A stretch of DNA of 64,000 bases, taken from Hallella bergensis DSM 17361 (lineage in GTDB: Bacteria > Bacteroidota > Bacteroidia > Bacteroidales > Bacteroidaceae). The notes under the pieces were generated by a model that saw nothing but the letters and a program-made list of their open reading frames with translations, did no database searches and was not told the DNA's origin. Location of the stretch: assembly GCF_000160535.1 (NCBI RefSeq), contig NZ_GG704781.1, positions 828,582 through 892,581 of the forward strand, written 5' to 3'. Shown here piece after piece: positions 36,020-44,745 of this stretch. Both the position numbers and the translations under genes were made by a program. Every line of letters begins with the position of its first letter. Positions within the stretch are counted from its first letter, which is position 1.

Positions 36020-38524
36020 TCAGAGAAACAGCATGCCCACCCGGAAGAATAAGGCCGACACCACCCAGGCCAAGATGGTGGTATATCCGGCTGCAAAGAG
36101 TGCCCATTTCCACGACCCGCTCTCCTCCTTGATGGCGGCAATGGTGGCCACACAAGGGAAATAGAGCAGTACGAAAAGCAGGAAACTATACGACGTGAGA
36201 ACAGCTATGGGTTCGGCTTCGACAAAACTCACCCCGTGCAACTCGGCCACGTCGGCTGTGATCTGACTGCGCAACCTGTCGTATTTGCCATCGTTGGGAT
36301 TCGCATCACCGTCAGCAAAGCTGTCGTCGTTGGAGTAGATGACGCCCAGTGTGGAGGCCACGACCTCCTTGGCGCCCACACCGGCCAAAAGCCCAACATC
36401 GAGTTTCCAGTTGAAACCCTGAGGTCTGAACACGGGTTCAACCGCCTTGCCAATGCGACCAATGAAACTCTGCTCCTGCTGTTCTTGTCGGGTCAGGGTG
36501 TCGTTGTGGGGAAAATAGCCCAGTGCCCAGATAATGATGCTGGCAATGAGGATAATGCCACCCATCTTCCTGAGATAGTGCTTGCCCTTGTCCCAGGTAT
36601 GGCGGAACAACGCCTTAGCCGTGGGAAACCTATAGGGCGGCAACTCCATCACGAAAGGAGTGTCCTCACCCTTGATGACCACCGTGGTGAGCAACTTGCT
36701 CATCAGAACAGCCATCAGCATACCTATTATATATAGTGACATCATGACGAGCCACTGCATCTTCAGGGCAAAGAATGTCCCCACAATCATGATATAGATG
36801 GGGATGCGCGCCTCGCAACTCATCATTGGCAGAATGAGCATGGTGACCAAGCGCGACCGCCGGCTCTCGATGGTTCGCGTGGCCATGATGGCCGGAACGT
36901 TACAGCCAAATCCCATGATGAGCGGGATAAAAGACTTGCCATGCAAGCCCATCCGGTGCATCAGACGATCCATGATAAAGGCTGCCCGCGACATGTAGCC
37001 GGAGTCTTCCATGAACGAGATGAAGAAATAGAGAATAAGAATTTGTGGCAGGAAAACGATGACGGCACCCACGCCTCCAAGGATGCCATCGACAAGCATC
37101 GCCCGCAGCGGACTGGGGGGCAGATGTGTGGTCGCAACGTCGCCCAGCCATGCCACTCCCGCCTCGATCCACTCCATGGGATAGGCACCAAGCATGAAGG
37201 TGGAGAAAAACATGATGCACAGCACGAGAATGAAGATAGGATAGCCCACCACCTTGTGGGTCAACATGCGGTCGAGCAAGTGGGTGAGCCTATAGGTGTC
37301 TTCGTTTGTACCGGTATGGTAATTGGCTTCTTTGAGCGCGCCGTTGATGAATCCGTATTTGGAATCCATAATGAGCGTCTCGGTATCCATATTGGTTTCC
37401 TCCAGCACGCGTGACGCGGTTTTGTTGCGATGACGAAAAATCTTGTCAGCATCGGGCAGGGTACGTATATAGTCTTCCACCTCCTTGTCGTTTTCCAACA
37501 ACTTGATGGCCAGATAGCGGGTGGAGAAACGTTCGCGCAGGTGTTCTTCCTGTTTCAGATGTTCCTGTATATAGGTAATGCCGTCTTCCAACTCGTGGCC
37601 GTAGTTGATGTGTATATGGCGGAAATGTGGCTCCCGGTCTTCAGTGTCTTCATAGATTCGGATCACCATGTCGAGCAAGGCCTTCACCCCCTCGCCCGAT
37701 TTAAAAACCGTAGGCATCATGGGTACACCAAAGAGTTGGGAAAGTTTTTCGAAGTCTACATGGTCGCCCCGTCGGCGCGTCTCGTCGAACATATTGAGTG
37801 CCACAACCATGCGAACGTGCATATCGATGAGTTGTGTGGTGAGGTAGAGGCTGCGTTCAAGGTTAGACGAGTCGATGACGTTGATCACCACGTCGGGTGT
37901 CTGCTCCGTCAATTGTTTTCTCACATAGAGTTCCTCTGGGGAGTAGGCCGACAGCGAATAGGTGCCGGGGAGATCCACCAGATTGATGTGATAGCCTTTC
38001 CAAGAGATATGTCCTTCCTTGGCATCCACGGTCACACCCGAATAGTTGCCCACGCTTTCGTGGGCTCCCGACACGAAATTGAACAACGAAGTCTTGCCGC
38101 AATTGGGATTGCCCACCAAGGCCACGCTGATGCTACGGCGCTTGGCCAGCGCGGCACTTTTCACCTGAGCGTCGCTCAGTTCGGAGGCAGACTGCAATTC
38201 CAGCTCTGCCGCAGTTTCGCCGACCCGTGCGGAAGGGGCCTGTGTCTTGGTGTCGCCACCCGCGGATTGCTGCTCGGCAGCCTTCAGTTTCAGGGCTTCC
38301 TCCTTGGTCATCACTTCTATCAGTTCGGCCTCACTATGTCTCAGGCTGACCTCATAACCCATGATCTTGTATTTCACAGGGTCTTTCAGGGGTGCATTCA
38401 GCAATACCTCAACCTTCTTACCCTTGATGAATCCCATCTCGACAATACGTTTGCGAAAGCCACCATGCCCGTTCACCTTCACGATTATTCCACTTTCGCC
38501 TGTATGTAGTTCCGATAATTTCAT
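36020..38524 (-). CDS. feoB: FeoA-FeoB fusion, ferrous iron transporter
   Basis: Imports Fe(II) across the inner membrane. The 834-aa protein starts with a complete FeoA (SH3-like) domain at 1-75 (MKLSELHTGESGIIVKVNGHGGFRKRIVEMGFIKGKKVEV). A charged, low-complexity linker to about 130 joins it to the FeoB G domain: G1 GNPNCGKTS near 139-147, G3 DLPGTYSLSAYSPEE, G4 NMFD. The permease part has two Gate-type repeats (GYMSRAAFIMDRLMHRMGLHGKSFIPLIMGFGCNVPAIMATR; VGLLAGVGAKEVVASTLGV). The frame is open 73 codons further upstream, but FeoA begins at the ATG at 38524 and a -7 box at 38546-38553 falls inside that extension, so I use 38524. Confidence 0.95.
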   Translation of the reverse strand: MKLSELHTGESGIIVKVNGHGGFRKRIVEMGFIKGKKVEVLLNAPLKDPVKYKIMGYEVSLRHSEAELIEVMTKEEALKLKAAEQQSAGGDTKTQAPSARVGETAAELELQSASELSDAQVKSAALAKRRSISVALVGNPNCGKTSLFNFVSGAHESVGNYSGVTVDAKEGHISWKGYHINLVDLPGTYSLSAYSPEELYVRKQLTEQTPDVVINVIDSSNLERSLYLTTQLIDMHVRMVVALNMFDETRRRGDHVDFEKLSQLFGVPMMPTVFKSGEGVKALLDMVIRIYEDTEDREPHFRHIHINYGHELEDGITYIQEHLKQEEHLRERFSTRYLAIKLLENDKEVEDYIRTLPDADKIFRHRNKTASRVLEETNMDTETLIMDSKYGFINGALKEANYHTGTNEDTYRLTHLLDRMLTHKVVGYPIFILVLCIMFFSTFMLGAYPMEWIEAGVAWLGDVATTHLPPSPLRAMLVDGILGGVGAVIVFLPQILILYFFISFMEDSGYMSRAAFIMDRLMHRMGLHGKSFIPLIMGFGCNVPAIMATRTIESRRSRLVTMLILPMMSCEARIPIYIMIVGTFFALKMQWLVMMSLYIIGMLMAVLMSKLLTTVVIKGEDTPFVMELPPYRFPTAKALFRHTWDKGKHYLRKMGGIILIASIIIWALGYFPHNDTLTRQEQQEQSFIGRIGKAVEPVFRPQGFNWKLDVGLLAGVGAKEVVASTLGVIYSNDDSFADGDANPNDGKYDRLRSQITADVAELHGVSFVEAEPIAVLTSYSFLLFVLLYFPCVATIAAIKEESGSWKWALFAAGYTTILAWVVSALFFRVGMLFL

Positions 38525-38545
38525 GCCTTCATTCTTACTGAATGA

Positions 38546-38553
38546 CAAAGATA
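38546..38553 (-). promoter_or_regulatory. -7 promoter box of feoB
   Basis: Minus-strand TATCTTTG, exact TAnnTTTG, 22 bases before the feoB ATG. It supports the shorter protein. No clear iron-regulator site was recognised. Confidence 0.55.
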
Positions 38554-38737
38554 CAAAGAAATGCAAACAATAAGTATATATTTGCGGAGACACATCCAAA
38601 AAATACCTACTAATGGGGATGCGGGCGGAGTCGAAAAGGTGTAGGCGTGGAGAGCATGGAAAGCCGAATGTGCAGAAATCAACATGGACAACCGACAGGC
38701 GGCATGATGTCTGTTTCATAAAATATGTTTTGAATGG

Positions 38738-38766
38738 TTGCATTACGAGAGTTTTTATTACTTTTG
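38738..38766 (+). promoter_or_regulatory. Promoter of the oxidoreductase-DUF4421-DUF1460 operon
   Basis: -33 TTG (38738-38740), 18 bases, -7 TACTTTTG (38759-38766). The ATG at 38782 is 16 bases downstream. Confidence 0.7.
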
Positions 38767-38781
38767 CATAAAACGGATGTT

Positions 38782-39768
38782 ATGATGAAGGAAATCAGTT
38801 GGGGGTTCATCGGTTGCGGGGAGGTCACGGAGAAAAAATCCGGGCCTGCATTCAACGAGGTTCCAGGGTCACACGTAGAAGCCGTGATGGCTCGGAACGA
38901 GGAGAAGACTCGCTCGTATGCCGAGCGGCACGGTATCCGCAAATGGTACACCGACCCACACAGGCTTATCAACGACCCCGCCGTGAATGCCATATACATT
39001 GCCACGCCACCGTCGAGCCATGCCACGTTTGCCATTATGTCGATGCGGGCAGGGAAGCCTTGCTATATCGAAAAACCGCTGGCGGCCAGTTATGAGGACT
39101 GCCTGCGCATCAACCGCATCAGCGAGGAGACCGGCGTACCCTGCTTCGTGGCCTACTATCGGAGGTATCTTCCCTACTTTCAAAAGGTCAAGGAGATTGT
39201 CAACGATGGGACTTTGGGTAAGATTCTCAACGTGCAGATACAATTCTCGGTGCCACCCCGCGACCTGGACTACAAGGCTGGAGTTAACCGTCCTTGGCGA
39301 TTGCAACCTGACATTTCGGGTGGTGGCTATTTCTACGACCTGGCACCTCACCAGTTAGACCTGTTGCAGGACTTGTTTGGGGTTATCATACGCGCACATG
39401 GCTACTCCACCAACCGGGCACATTTGTACGAGGCTGAAGATACCATCAGCGCAGCATATATATTTGCGAACGGCATTCCGGGGAGTGCCTCGTGGTGCTT
39501 TGTCGGTCATGAAAGCGCCAAGGAAGACAGCATCACCGTCGTGGGCGACAGAGGTTCGGTGGTATTCTCGGTTTTCAACTACACCCCGATTCGCCTCATG
39601 ACCGGCGAAGAGAACACCAATATCGAAGTGGCCAATCCGGCTTACGTCCAGCTGCCAATTATTGAATCGGTTATTCAGCATCTGCAAGGCATCGGCCATT
39701 GTGATTGCACAAGCGTGAGCGCCACGCCGGTGAACTGGGTGATGGACCGTATTCTGGGTAAATTCTAA
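38782..39768 (+). CDS. Gfo/Idh/MocA family oxidoreductase
   Basis: A 328-aa NAD(P)-dependent oxidoreductase of the glucose-fructose oxidoreductase family. The Rossmann domain starts ISWGFIGCGEVTEKKSGPAFNEV with the family-typical GCG nucleotide loop, followed by the EKPLA motif (CYIEKPLAASYEDC near 93-106), which holds the catalytic lysine. The C-terminal domain contains GGGYFYDLAPHQLDLLQDLFG (about 180-200), with the GGG and D-x3-H pattern. The substrate, probably a sugar or cyclitol, cannot be told. The start is the ATG at 38782 or the next one; 16 earlier codons run into the promoter. Head of an operon with DUF4421 and DUF1460 genes. Confidence 0.9.
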   Translation: MMKEISWGFIGCGEVTEKKSGPAFNEVPGSHVEAVMARNEEKTRSYAERHGIRKWYTDPHRLINDPAVNAIYIATPPSSHATFAIMSMRAGKPCYIEKPLAASYEDCLRINRISEETGVPCFVAYYRRYLPYFQKVKEIVNDGTLGKILNVQIQFSVPPRDLDYKAGVNRPWRLQPDISGGGYFYDLAPHQLDLLQDLFGVIIRAHGYSTNRAHLYEAEDTISAAYIFANGIPGSASWCFVGHESAKEDSITVVGDRGSVVFSVFNYTPIRLMTGEENTNIEVANPAYVQLPIIESVIQHLQGIGHCDCTSVSATPVNWVMDRILGKF

Positions 39769-39777
39769 ATCAAGACA

Positions 39778-40881
39778 ATGAAAAGACGGTGCTGGTTCTT
39801 GCTTCTTATGTTGTGGTGTGGATGCGCCTATGCCTCGGAGAACGACAGCGTGCCCCAAAAGACACCCTACACTTCCCACCATCAGTTGCGTACGCCCTTT
39901 CTGAATAAGATATATCAATTTGTGAAAGATTTTTCGCGCGTAGATACCAATTACATTGAACCACAACATTATAACTACGCCTTCATGCTACAAAACACGA
40001 ATACATACGAGGTGTATCATATGAGCAATGAAAAGGGGCAGGAAGTGGTTTTTTCGCCCCGATCGGCTTATAGACTGGGACCCTATTTCGGTTGGAGATG
40101 GATTTTCCTGGGCTATACCGTGGACCTTACACATCTGAAAAACAGTGACAGGAGAGTGGATTTCAACGTGAGCTTGTACAGCAATCAGATTGGCCTGGAC
40201 CTGTTTTACCGAAAGTCGGGAAACAGCTATCGCGTTAAAAGAGTATCTCTGGGGGACGGTTGCGACACCAGTCCCATGAAGAATGCCAACTTCGGTGGGT
40301 TCAACTCAAGTGTCAAGGGATTCAATATCTATTATATCTTCAACCACAAGAAGTTCTCATACCCCGCCGCTTACAGCCAAACAACGGTGCAACGACGTTC
40401 ATGCGGGAGTGTGATCGCCGGGGTTGGCTATACCAAGCATAAGTTGGATGTGGATTGGAAGGCGTTCAACCAATTGTTGGTGGACCGTTTGCAACAATCC
40501 TATCCTACTCAGCTGATTGACTCAACGATGATGTCGAGCAATGTGAATTATAGTGATTACTCACTCTCCGGGGGCTATGCCTACAACTGGGTGTTTGCTT
40601 ACAACTGGCTTTTCGACATATCCTTGCAAACCGGACTGAGCTACAAGCACACTACAAGCGACACGAACATATCGGCCAATAAGCTGCTGCGAAATTTTGA
40701 CTTAAAGAACATTAATATAGATGGCATACTGAGATTGGGTGTGGTTTGGAACAACACTCGATGGTTTGCCGGTGCCAACACGATTCTACATGCCTACAAC
40801 TATCACAGGAGCCAATTCTCGACAAACAACATTTTCGGGAATGTAAACTTCTATGTTGGCTTTAACTTCGGGAAAAGATAA
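39778..40881 (+). CDS. DUF4421 protein, exported
   Basis: A 367-aa exported Bacteroidota protein with signal peptide MKRRCWFLLLMLWCGCAYA. The DUF4421 pattern is clear: VDTNYIEPQHYNYAFMLQNTNTYE, then YRLGPYFGWRWIFLGYTVDL, then SLYSNQIGLDLFYRKSGNSYRVK, then GFNIYYIFNHKKFSYPAAYSQ. Alternating aromatic strands to the end (GNVNFYVGFNFGKR) suggest a small outer-membrane barrel. It lies 9 bases after the oxidoreductase gene and 3 before the DUF1460 gene, so one transcript. Function unknown. Confidence 0.85.
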   Translation: MKRRCWFLLLMLWCGCAYASENDSVPQKTPYTSHHQLRTPFLNKIYQFVKDFSRVDTNYIEPQHYNYAFMLQNTNTYEVYHMSNEKGQEVVFSPRSAYRLGPYFGWRWIFLGYTVDLTHLKNSDRRVDFNVSLYSNQIGLDLFYRKSGNSYRVKRVSLGDGCDTSPMKNANFGGFNSSVKGFNIYYIFNHKKFSYPAAYSQTTVQRRSCGSVIAGVGYTKHKLDVDWKAFNQLLVDRLQQSYPTQLIDSTMMSSNVNYSDYSLSGGYAYNWVFAYNWLFDISLQTGLSYKHTTSDTNISANKLLRNFDLKNINIDGILRLGVVWNNTRWFAGANTILHAYNYHRSQFSTNNIFGNVNFYVGFNFGKR

Positions 40882-40884
40882 CAC

Positions 40885-41742
40885 ATGAAAAGATACAAAT
40901 TATTGGCTTTGGGATTGGTCGCCCTCATGACTCCCCAGGTTGCCGGAGCAGCCAAGCCTGACTTTTGGCGCAGCGATTCGATCAAAGTAGTAAAGCTACT
41001 GAAACAGGCTGGACGTCTGAATAGTAGTGCCGAATATATGATTTACTTTGCCCGGCAGCTGTGCGGACTGCCCTATGTGGCTAAAACTTTGGAGAAAAAC
41101 GATGAGGAAAGACTGGTTGTGAACCTTCGTCAACTGGATTGCACCACCTATGTTGAATCTGTATTGGCACTGACCATGAGTGCCAAGAAAGGTGAGACAA
41201 GTTTTGAAGACTTCTGTCAGAACTTACAGCAAGTGCGCTATAAAGACGGGGAGATTCATTATGTGAACCGCCTACACTACTTCACCTATTGGATGAACGA
41301 AAATGTTAAAAAAGGAATTGTGCGGCACGTCGAGGGTAATCAGAATCTCTTCTCGGCAACACAAACAGTAAGAGCTGATTATATAACAAAACATGTGAGC
41401 CGCTATCCCATGCTGATGAGACATAAAGAATGGATTCCGGGAATAAGGAAAATGGAAGATGCGATAACCGGAAGCAAGTATGCTTACATCCCCAAAAACA
41501 AATTGAAAGACAGCAAACTACTGCGCCAAACCGTTCAAGATGGCGACATCATTGCTATCCTGACTTCCCGGCATGGTCTTGACACCAGCCATATCGGTAT
41601 CGCAATATGGCATGACGACGGACTGCACCTGCTCAATGCATCAAGCATCCACCGGAAAGTGGTGGAAGAACCCAAACTACTCGAGACCTATATGAGAGAG
41701 CATCGATCGCATACCGGCATCCGCTTGGTGCGTCCTTTGTAA
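40885..41742 (+). CDS. DUF1460 protein, NlpC/P60-like amidase fold
   Basis: A 285-aa exported protein of the DUF1460 family, a circularly permuted papain-like (NlpC/P60) fold proposed to act on N-acetylmuramoyl-L-alanine or related cell-wall amides. The signal peptide ends at GAA near 23. The likely catalytic Cys86 sits in LRQLDCTTYVESVLAL. The histidine follows in RHGLDTSHIGIAIWHDDGLHLLNASS near 227-252. With the DUF4421 barrel and oxidoreductase upstream, a role in recycling wall fragments is possible (inference). Confidence 0.87.
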   Translation: MKRYKLLALGLVALMTPQVAGAAKPDFWRSDSIKVVKLLKQAGRLNSSAEYMIYFARQLCGLPYVAKTLEKNDEERLVVNLRQLDCTTYVESVLALTMSAKKGETSFEDFCQNLQQVRYKDGEIHYVNRLHYFTYWMNENVKKGIVRHVEGNQNLFSATQTVRADYITKHVSRYPMLMRHKEWIPGIRKMEDAITGSKYAYIPKNKLKDSKLLRQTVQDGDIIAILTSRHGLDTSHIGIAIWHDDGLHLLNASSIHRKVVEEPKLLETYMREHRSHTGIRLVRPL

Positions 41743-41899
41743 GTGCACAAGGTGCCAGCCGAATAAACCGACGACCACCTTCCCACTCCATTGGTATGCT
41801 GTTGTTTCAATTGACAACTGTGCATCATTAGGCTCTCATCCTTCTTTGGCTCTGTCAGGATACTCGTGCGACGGACATCATAGACTTCAACGGAAAGCA

Positions 41900-41940
41900 A
41901 ATCCCCTTGGAATGGGATTTCTCCACACTCCAAGGGGATT
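41900..41940. terminator. Hairpin between the DUF1460 gene and rpsA
   Basis: A perfect 12-bp stem, AATCCCCTTGGA with TCCAAGGGGATT, around a 17-nt loop. It lies between two converging genes. T runs are weak on both sides, so the call is moderate. Confidence 0.5.
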
Positions 41941-41967
41941 GACATGTAATTATATAAGTTCTTCTAC

Positions 41968-43740
41968 TTATTTCTTATCCAAATCAGCCTTCAACTTGGC
42001 CAATACATCAAGGTCGCCCAGTGATGTGCCGGCAGCAACGTTGTTGATAACCGGAGTATCATTCTGCTTGCGGGCATTGTCGCTGTGATGACGTGGCTTG
42101 ATATCGTCTTTGCCCTCCTCGAATGTACGAGAATGAGAAAGAATGATGCGGCGTGAGTCCTTGTTGAACTCGATTACCTTGAATGGCAACTCCTCGCCAA
42201 GCTTAGCCTGAGACTTGTCTTCTTTAGTGAGATGTCTGGGAGTGGCAAAGCCTTCACCACCTTCGTTCAAAGTAATGACTGCGCCTCTGTCCATCATCTC
42301 GGTAATCTTACCCTCGTGTACAGAACCTGGAACATAGATAGATTCGTATGTTTCCCAAGGATTCTCCTCCAATTGCTTGTGGCCAAGGCTCAAGCGACGG
42401 TTTTCCTTGTCTATCTCAAGAACCACCACATCGATGTCGGCACCTACTGTAGTGAAGTCAGAAGGATGCTTAACCTTCTTGGTCCATGACAAATCAGAAA
42501 TATGAATCAAGCCATCAACACCCTCTTCAAGCTCAACGAAGATACCGAAGTTGGTGAAGTTGCGCACCTTAGCGGTATGCTTGCTATCAACAGGATATTT
42601 GGTCTCGATATTTTCCCATGGGTCGTCCTTGAGCTGCTTGATACCAAGAGAAATCTTGCGCTCCTGACGATCGAGGGTCAGAATCACGGCCTCCACTTCA
42701 TCGCCTACATGCAGGAATTCCTGTGCAGAACGCAAGTGCTGGCTCCAAGACATCTCTGAAACATGGATCAAGCCCTCAACACCAGGCTGAATCTCTACAA
42801 AAGCACCATAGTCGGCAATAACAACTACCTTACCCTTGATATGGTCACCCACCTTGAGTTCTGTATCAAGAGAATCCCATGGGTGCGGCGTGAGCTGCTT
42901 CAAACCGAGTGCAATACGCTTTCTCTCCTCATCGAAGTCAAGAATTACAACCTTAATCTTCTGGTCAAGCTCCACAACCTCATGCGGATCGCTTACACGT
43001 CCCCAAGAAAGATCGGTGATATGTACCAGTCCGTCTACACCGCCAAGATCCACGAATACACCATATGAAGTGATGTTCTTGACTGTGCCTTCAAGTACCT
43101 GACCCTTTTCAAGGTGAGAGATGATTTCCCTCTTCTGGGCTTCCAACTCAGCCTCGATCAAAGCCTTATGAGATACAACCACATTGCGGAACTCCTGGTT
43201 AATCTTGACAACCTTGAATTCCATGGTCTTGCCTACGAACACATCGTAGTCACGGATAGGATGAACATCAATCTGGCTACCCGGGAGGAAAGCCTCAATG
43301 CCGAAGAGATCGACAATCATACCACCCTTGGTACGGCACTTGATGTAACCTTGTATAACCTCGTCTTTTTCCATTGCCTCGTTAATGAGGTTCCAACTCT
43401 TGGTCAGACGGGCCTTCTTGTGAGAAAGAACCAACTGTCCTTTCTTGTCTTCTTGGTCTTCTACATACACTTCAACCTTGTCGCCAACCTTCAATTCGGG
43501 GTTGTAGCGGAACTCGGATGCCGGGATAATACCATCGCTTTTGTAGCCGATGTTGACAACAACTTCTTTTTTGTCAACGGAAATTACGGTACCTTCGACA
43601 ACCTCATGCTCCTGAATCTTATTCAGGGTTTCATCATAAGCATTCTCAAGCGCTTCTCTACTCGCTGACTGAGAAGTGCCATTTTCAAATTCATCCCAGT
43701 CAAAATCCTCTAAGGGTTGAATGTTTTTTAAATTAGACAT
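41968..43740 (-). CDS. rpsA: 30S ribosomal protein S1
   Basis: Binds mRNA and assists initiation on the 30S subunit. The 590-aa protein has six S1 domains. Repeats such as GQVLEGTVKNITSYGVFVDLGGVDGLVHITDLSWGRVSDP, GDHIKGKVVVIADYGAFVEIQPGVEGLIHVSEMSWS and KHTAKVRNFTNFGIFVELEEGVDGLIHISDLSW are unmistakable. The last domain ends before a hydrophilic tail. Bacteroidota use weak Shine-Dalgarno signals, so S1 is expected to matter. A -7 box TAACTTTG is at 43760-43767. Confidence 0.97.
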   Translation of the reverse strand: MSNLKNIQPLEDFDWDEFENGTSQSASREALENAYDETLNKIQEHEVVEGTVISVDKKEVVVNIGYKSDGIIPASEFRYNPELKVGDKVEVYVEDQEDKKGQLVLSHKKARLTKSWNLINEAMEKDEVIQGYIKCRTKGGMIVDLFGIEAFLPGSQIDVHPIRDYDVFVGKTMEFKVVKINQEFRNVVVSHKALIEAELEAQKREIISHLEKGQVLEGTVKNITSYGVFVDLGGVDGLVHITDLSWGRVSDPHEVVELDQKIKVVILDFDEERKRIALGLKQLTPHPWDSLDTELKVGDHIKGKVVVIADYGAFVEIQPGVEGLIHVSEMSWSQHLRSAQEFLHVGDEVEAVILTLDRQERKISLGIKQLKDDPWENIETKYPVDSKHTAKVRNFTNFGIFVELEEGVDGLIHISDLSWTKKVKHPSDFTTVGADIDVVVLEIDKENRRLSLGHKQLEENPWETYESIYVPGSVHEGKITEMMDRGAVITLNEGGEGFATPRHLTKEDKSQAKLGEELPFKVIEFNKDSRRIILSHSRTFEEGKDDIKPRHHSDNARKQNDTPVINNVAAGTSLGDLDVLAKLKADLDKK

Positions 43741-43759
43741 AAATAATTAATTAATTTAA

Positions 43760-43767
43760 CAAAGTTA
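43760..43767 (-). promoter_or_regulatory. -7 promoter box of rpsA
   Basis: Minus-strand TAACTTTG, exact TAnnTTTG, 20 bases before the ATG. Confidence 0.55.
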
Positions 43768-43883
43768 GACTTTATACTCATGCGCATGGGCATGATTTAC
43801 CCATGCTTGCAATCGGTGTGCAAAATTACATCTTTTTTCACAATTACTGAGCATATAACCTATTGATTAATATGCGATTTGTA

Positions 43884-44666
43884 TTATTTAACATAATTAA
43901 CGTTCTTCCTCACCTTAGTAAGGTATTTCTTCATTCCTTCCGCATCCTTATGGTCGATTATTTCGAGCAGATGCTTCAGTTCTACGCGAATCTGAGTCAC
44001 CTGGTCGTGTGTATAGGGATTGAACAGCACCTCCTGCAACAGGTAATCATCTTCCGAAAGCACCCCTTTGGCTATATTCATGTGTCGTTTGAACGTTGTT
44101 CCAGGGGCATCTTGATGTTGCATCACAGCAGCAAACACAAAAGTAGAGACGAAAGGAATACTCAACGAATAGGCAACTGTCTTGTCATGTTCCTCAAATG
44201 TGTACTCATAGATGTTGAGTCCTAATTTCCGGTACAAATCCTTGAAAAAGATTCGCCCCATGTAATCGCCTTCGCTGATGATGATGGCATTCTCTTCTGT
44301 CAATTTGCTGAGGTTGGCAAATGTCGGCCCAAACATCGGGTGAGTAGACACGTATGGATGTCCGGACTGTTCATAAAACTCTTTCAGATTGGTCTTTACA
44401 GAGGCAATATCCGAAATAATGCAGTCCTTAGGAAGTATGGGCATGACTTCCTCAAAGGCCGAAATGGTGTACTTCACCGTCACAGCGTTGATGACCAATT
44501 GAGGTGCAAAGACCTTGATTTCGTCCAAAGAGGTGAAGCGTTCACAGTTGTACGTGAAGCGGAGTCGCCTGGCATCTTTCTCATATACAGCCACTTCATG
44601 CTCAAAACTCAACAAATCTATAAAAAATGAGCCCATTTTCCCGGCTCCCATCACAAGAATTTTCAT
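43884..44666 (-). CDS. tyrA: Prephenate dehydrogenase
   Basis: NAD(P)-dependent oxidation of prephenate to 4-hydroxyphenylpyruvate, the tyrosine branch. The 260-aa protein starts MKILVMGAGKMGSFFIDLLSFEHEV (dinucleotide-binding fold). It carries IISDIASVKTNL near 94-105 and HPYVSTHPMFGPTFANL near 112-128, the prephenate-binding HPMFGP motif. The C-terminal helices include YSLSIPFVSTFVFAAVM. No chorismate mutase or ACT part is fused. Last gene of the pheA-aminotransferase-DAHP synthase/CM-tyrA run, 79 bases behind the DAHP synthase gene. Confidence 0.93.
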   Translation of the reverse strand: MKILVMGAGKMGSFFIDLLSFEHEVAVYEKDARRLRFTYNCERFTSLDEIKVFAPQLVINAVTVKYTISAFEEVMPILPKDCIISDIASVKTNLKEFYEQSGHPYVSTHPMFGPTFANLSKLTEENAIIISEGDYMGRIFFKDLYRKLGLNIYEYTFEEHDKTVAYSLSIPFVSTFVFAAVMQHQDAPGTTFKRHMNIAKGVLSEDDYLLQEVLFNPYTHDQVTQIRVELKHLLEIIDHKDAEGMKKYLTKVRKNVNYVK

Positions 44667-44745
44667 TGTGTTCTTTTAGGAAAATCTGGGAGTAGACCTG
44701 TTATGTGATTCCATCAATCACTCGGTTCACACTCCCCAACTTGAT

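Noticed and set aside
37430-38509. 359-codon open frame on the plus strand
   Set aside because: Antisense shadow of feoB; its sequence has no recognisable domain.
38525-38743. 73-codon N-terminal extension of feoB
   Set aside because: FeoA begins exactly at the ATG at 38524, and the extension contains the promoter box and the oppositely oriented start region of the next operon.
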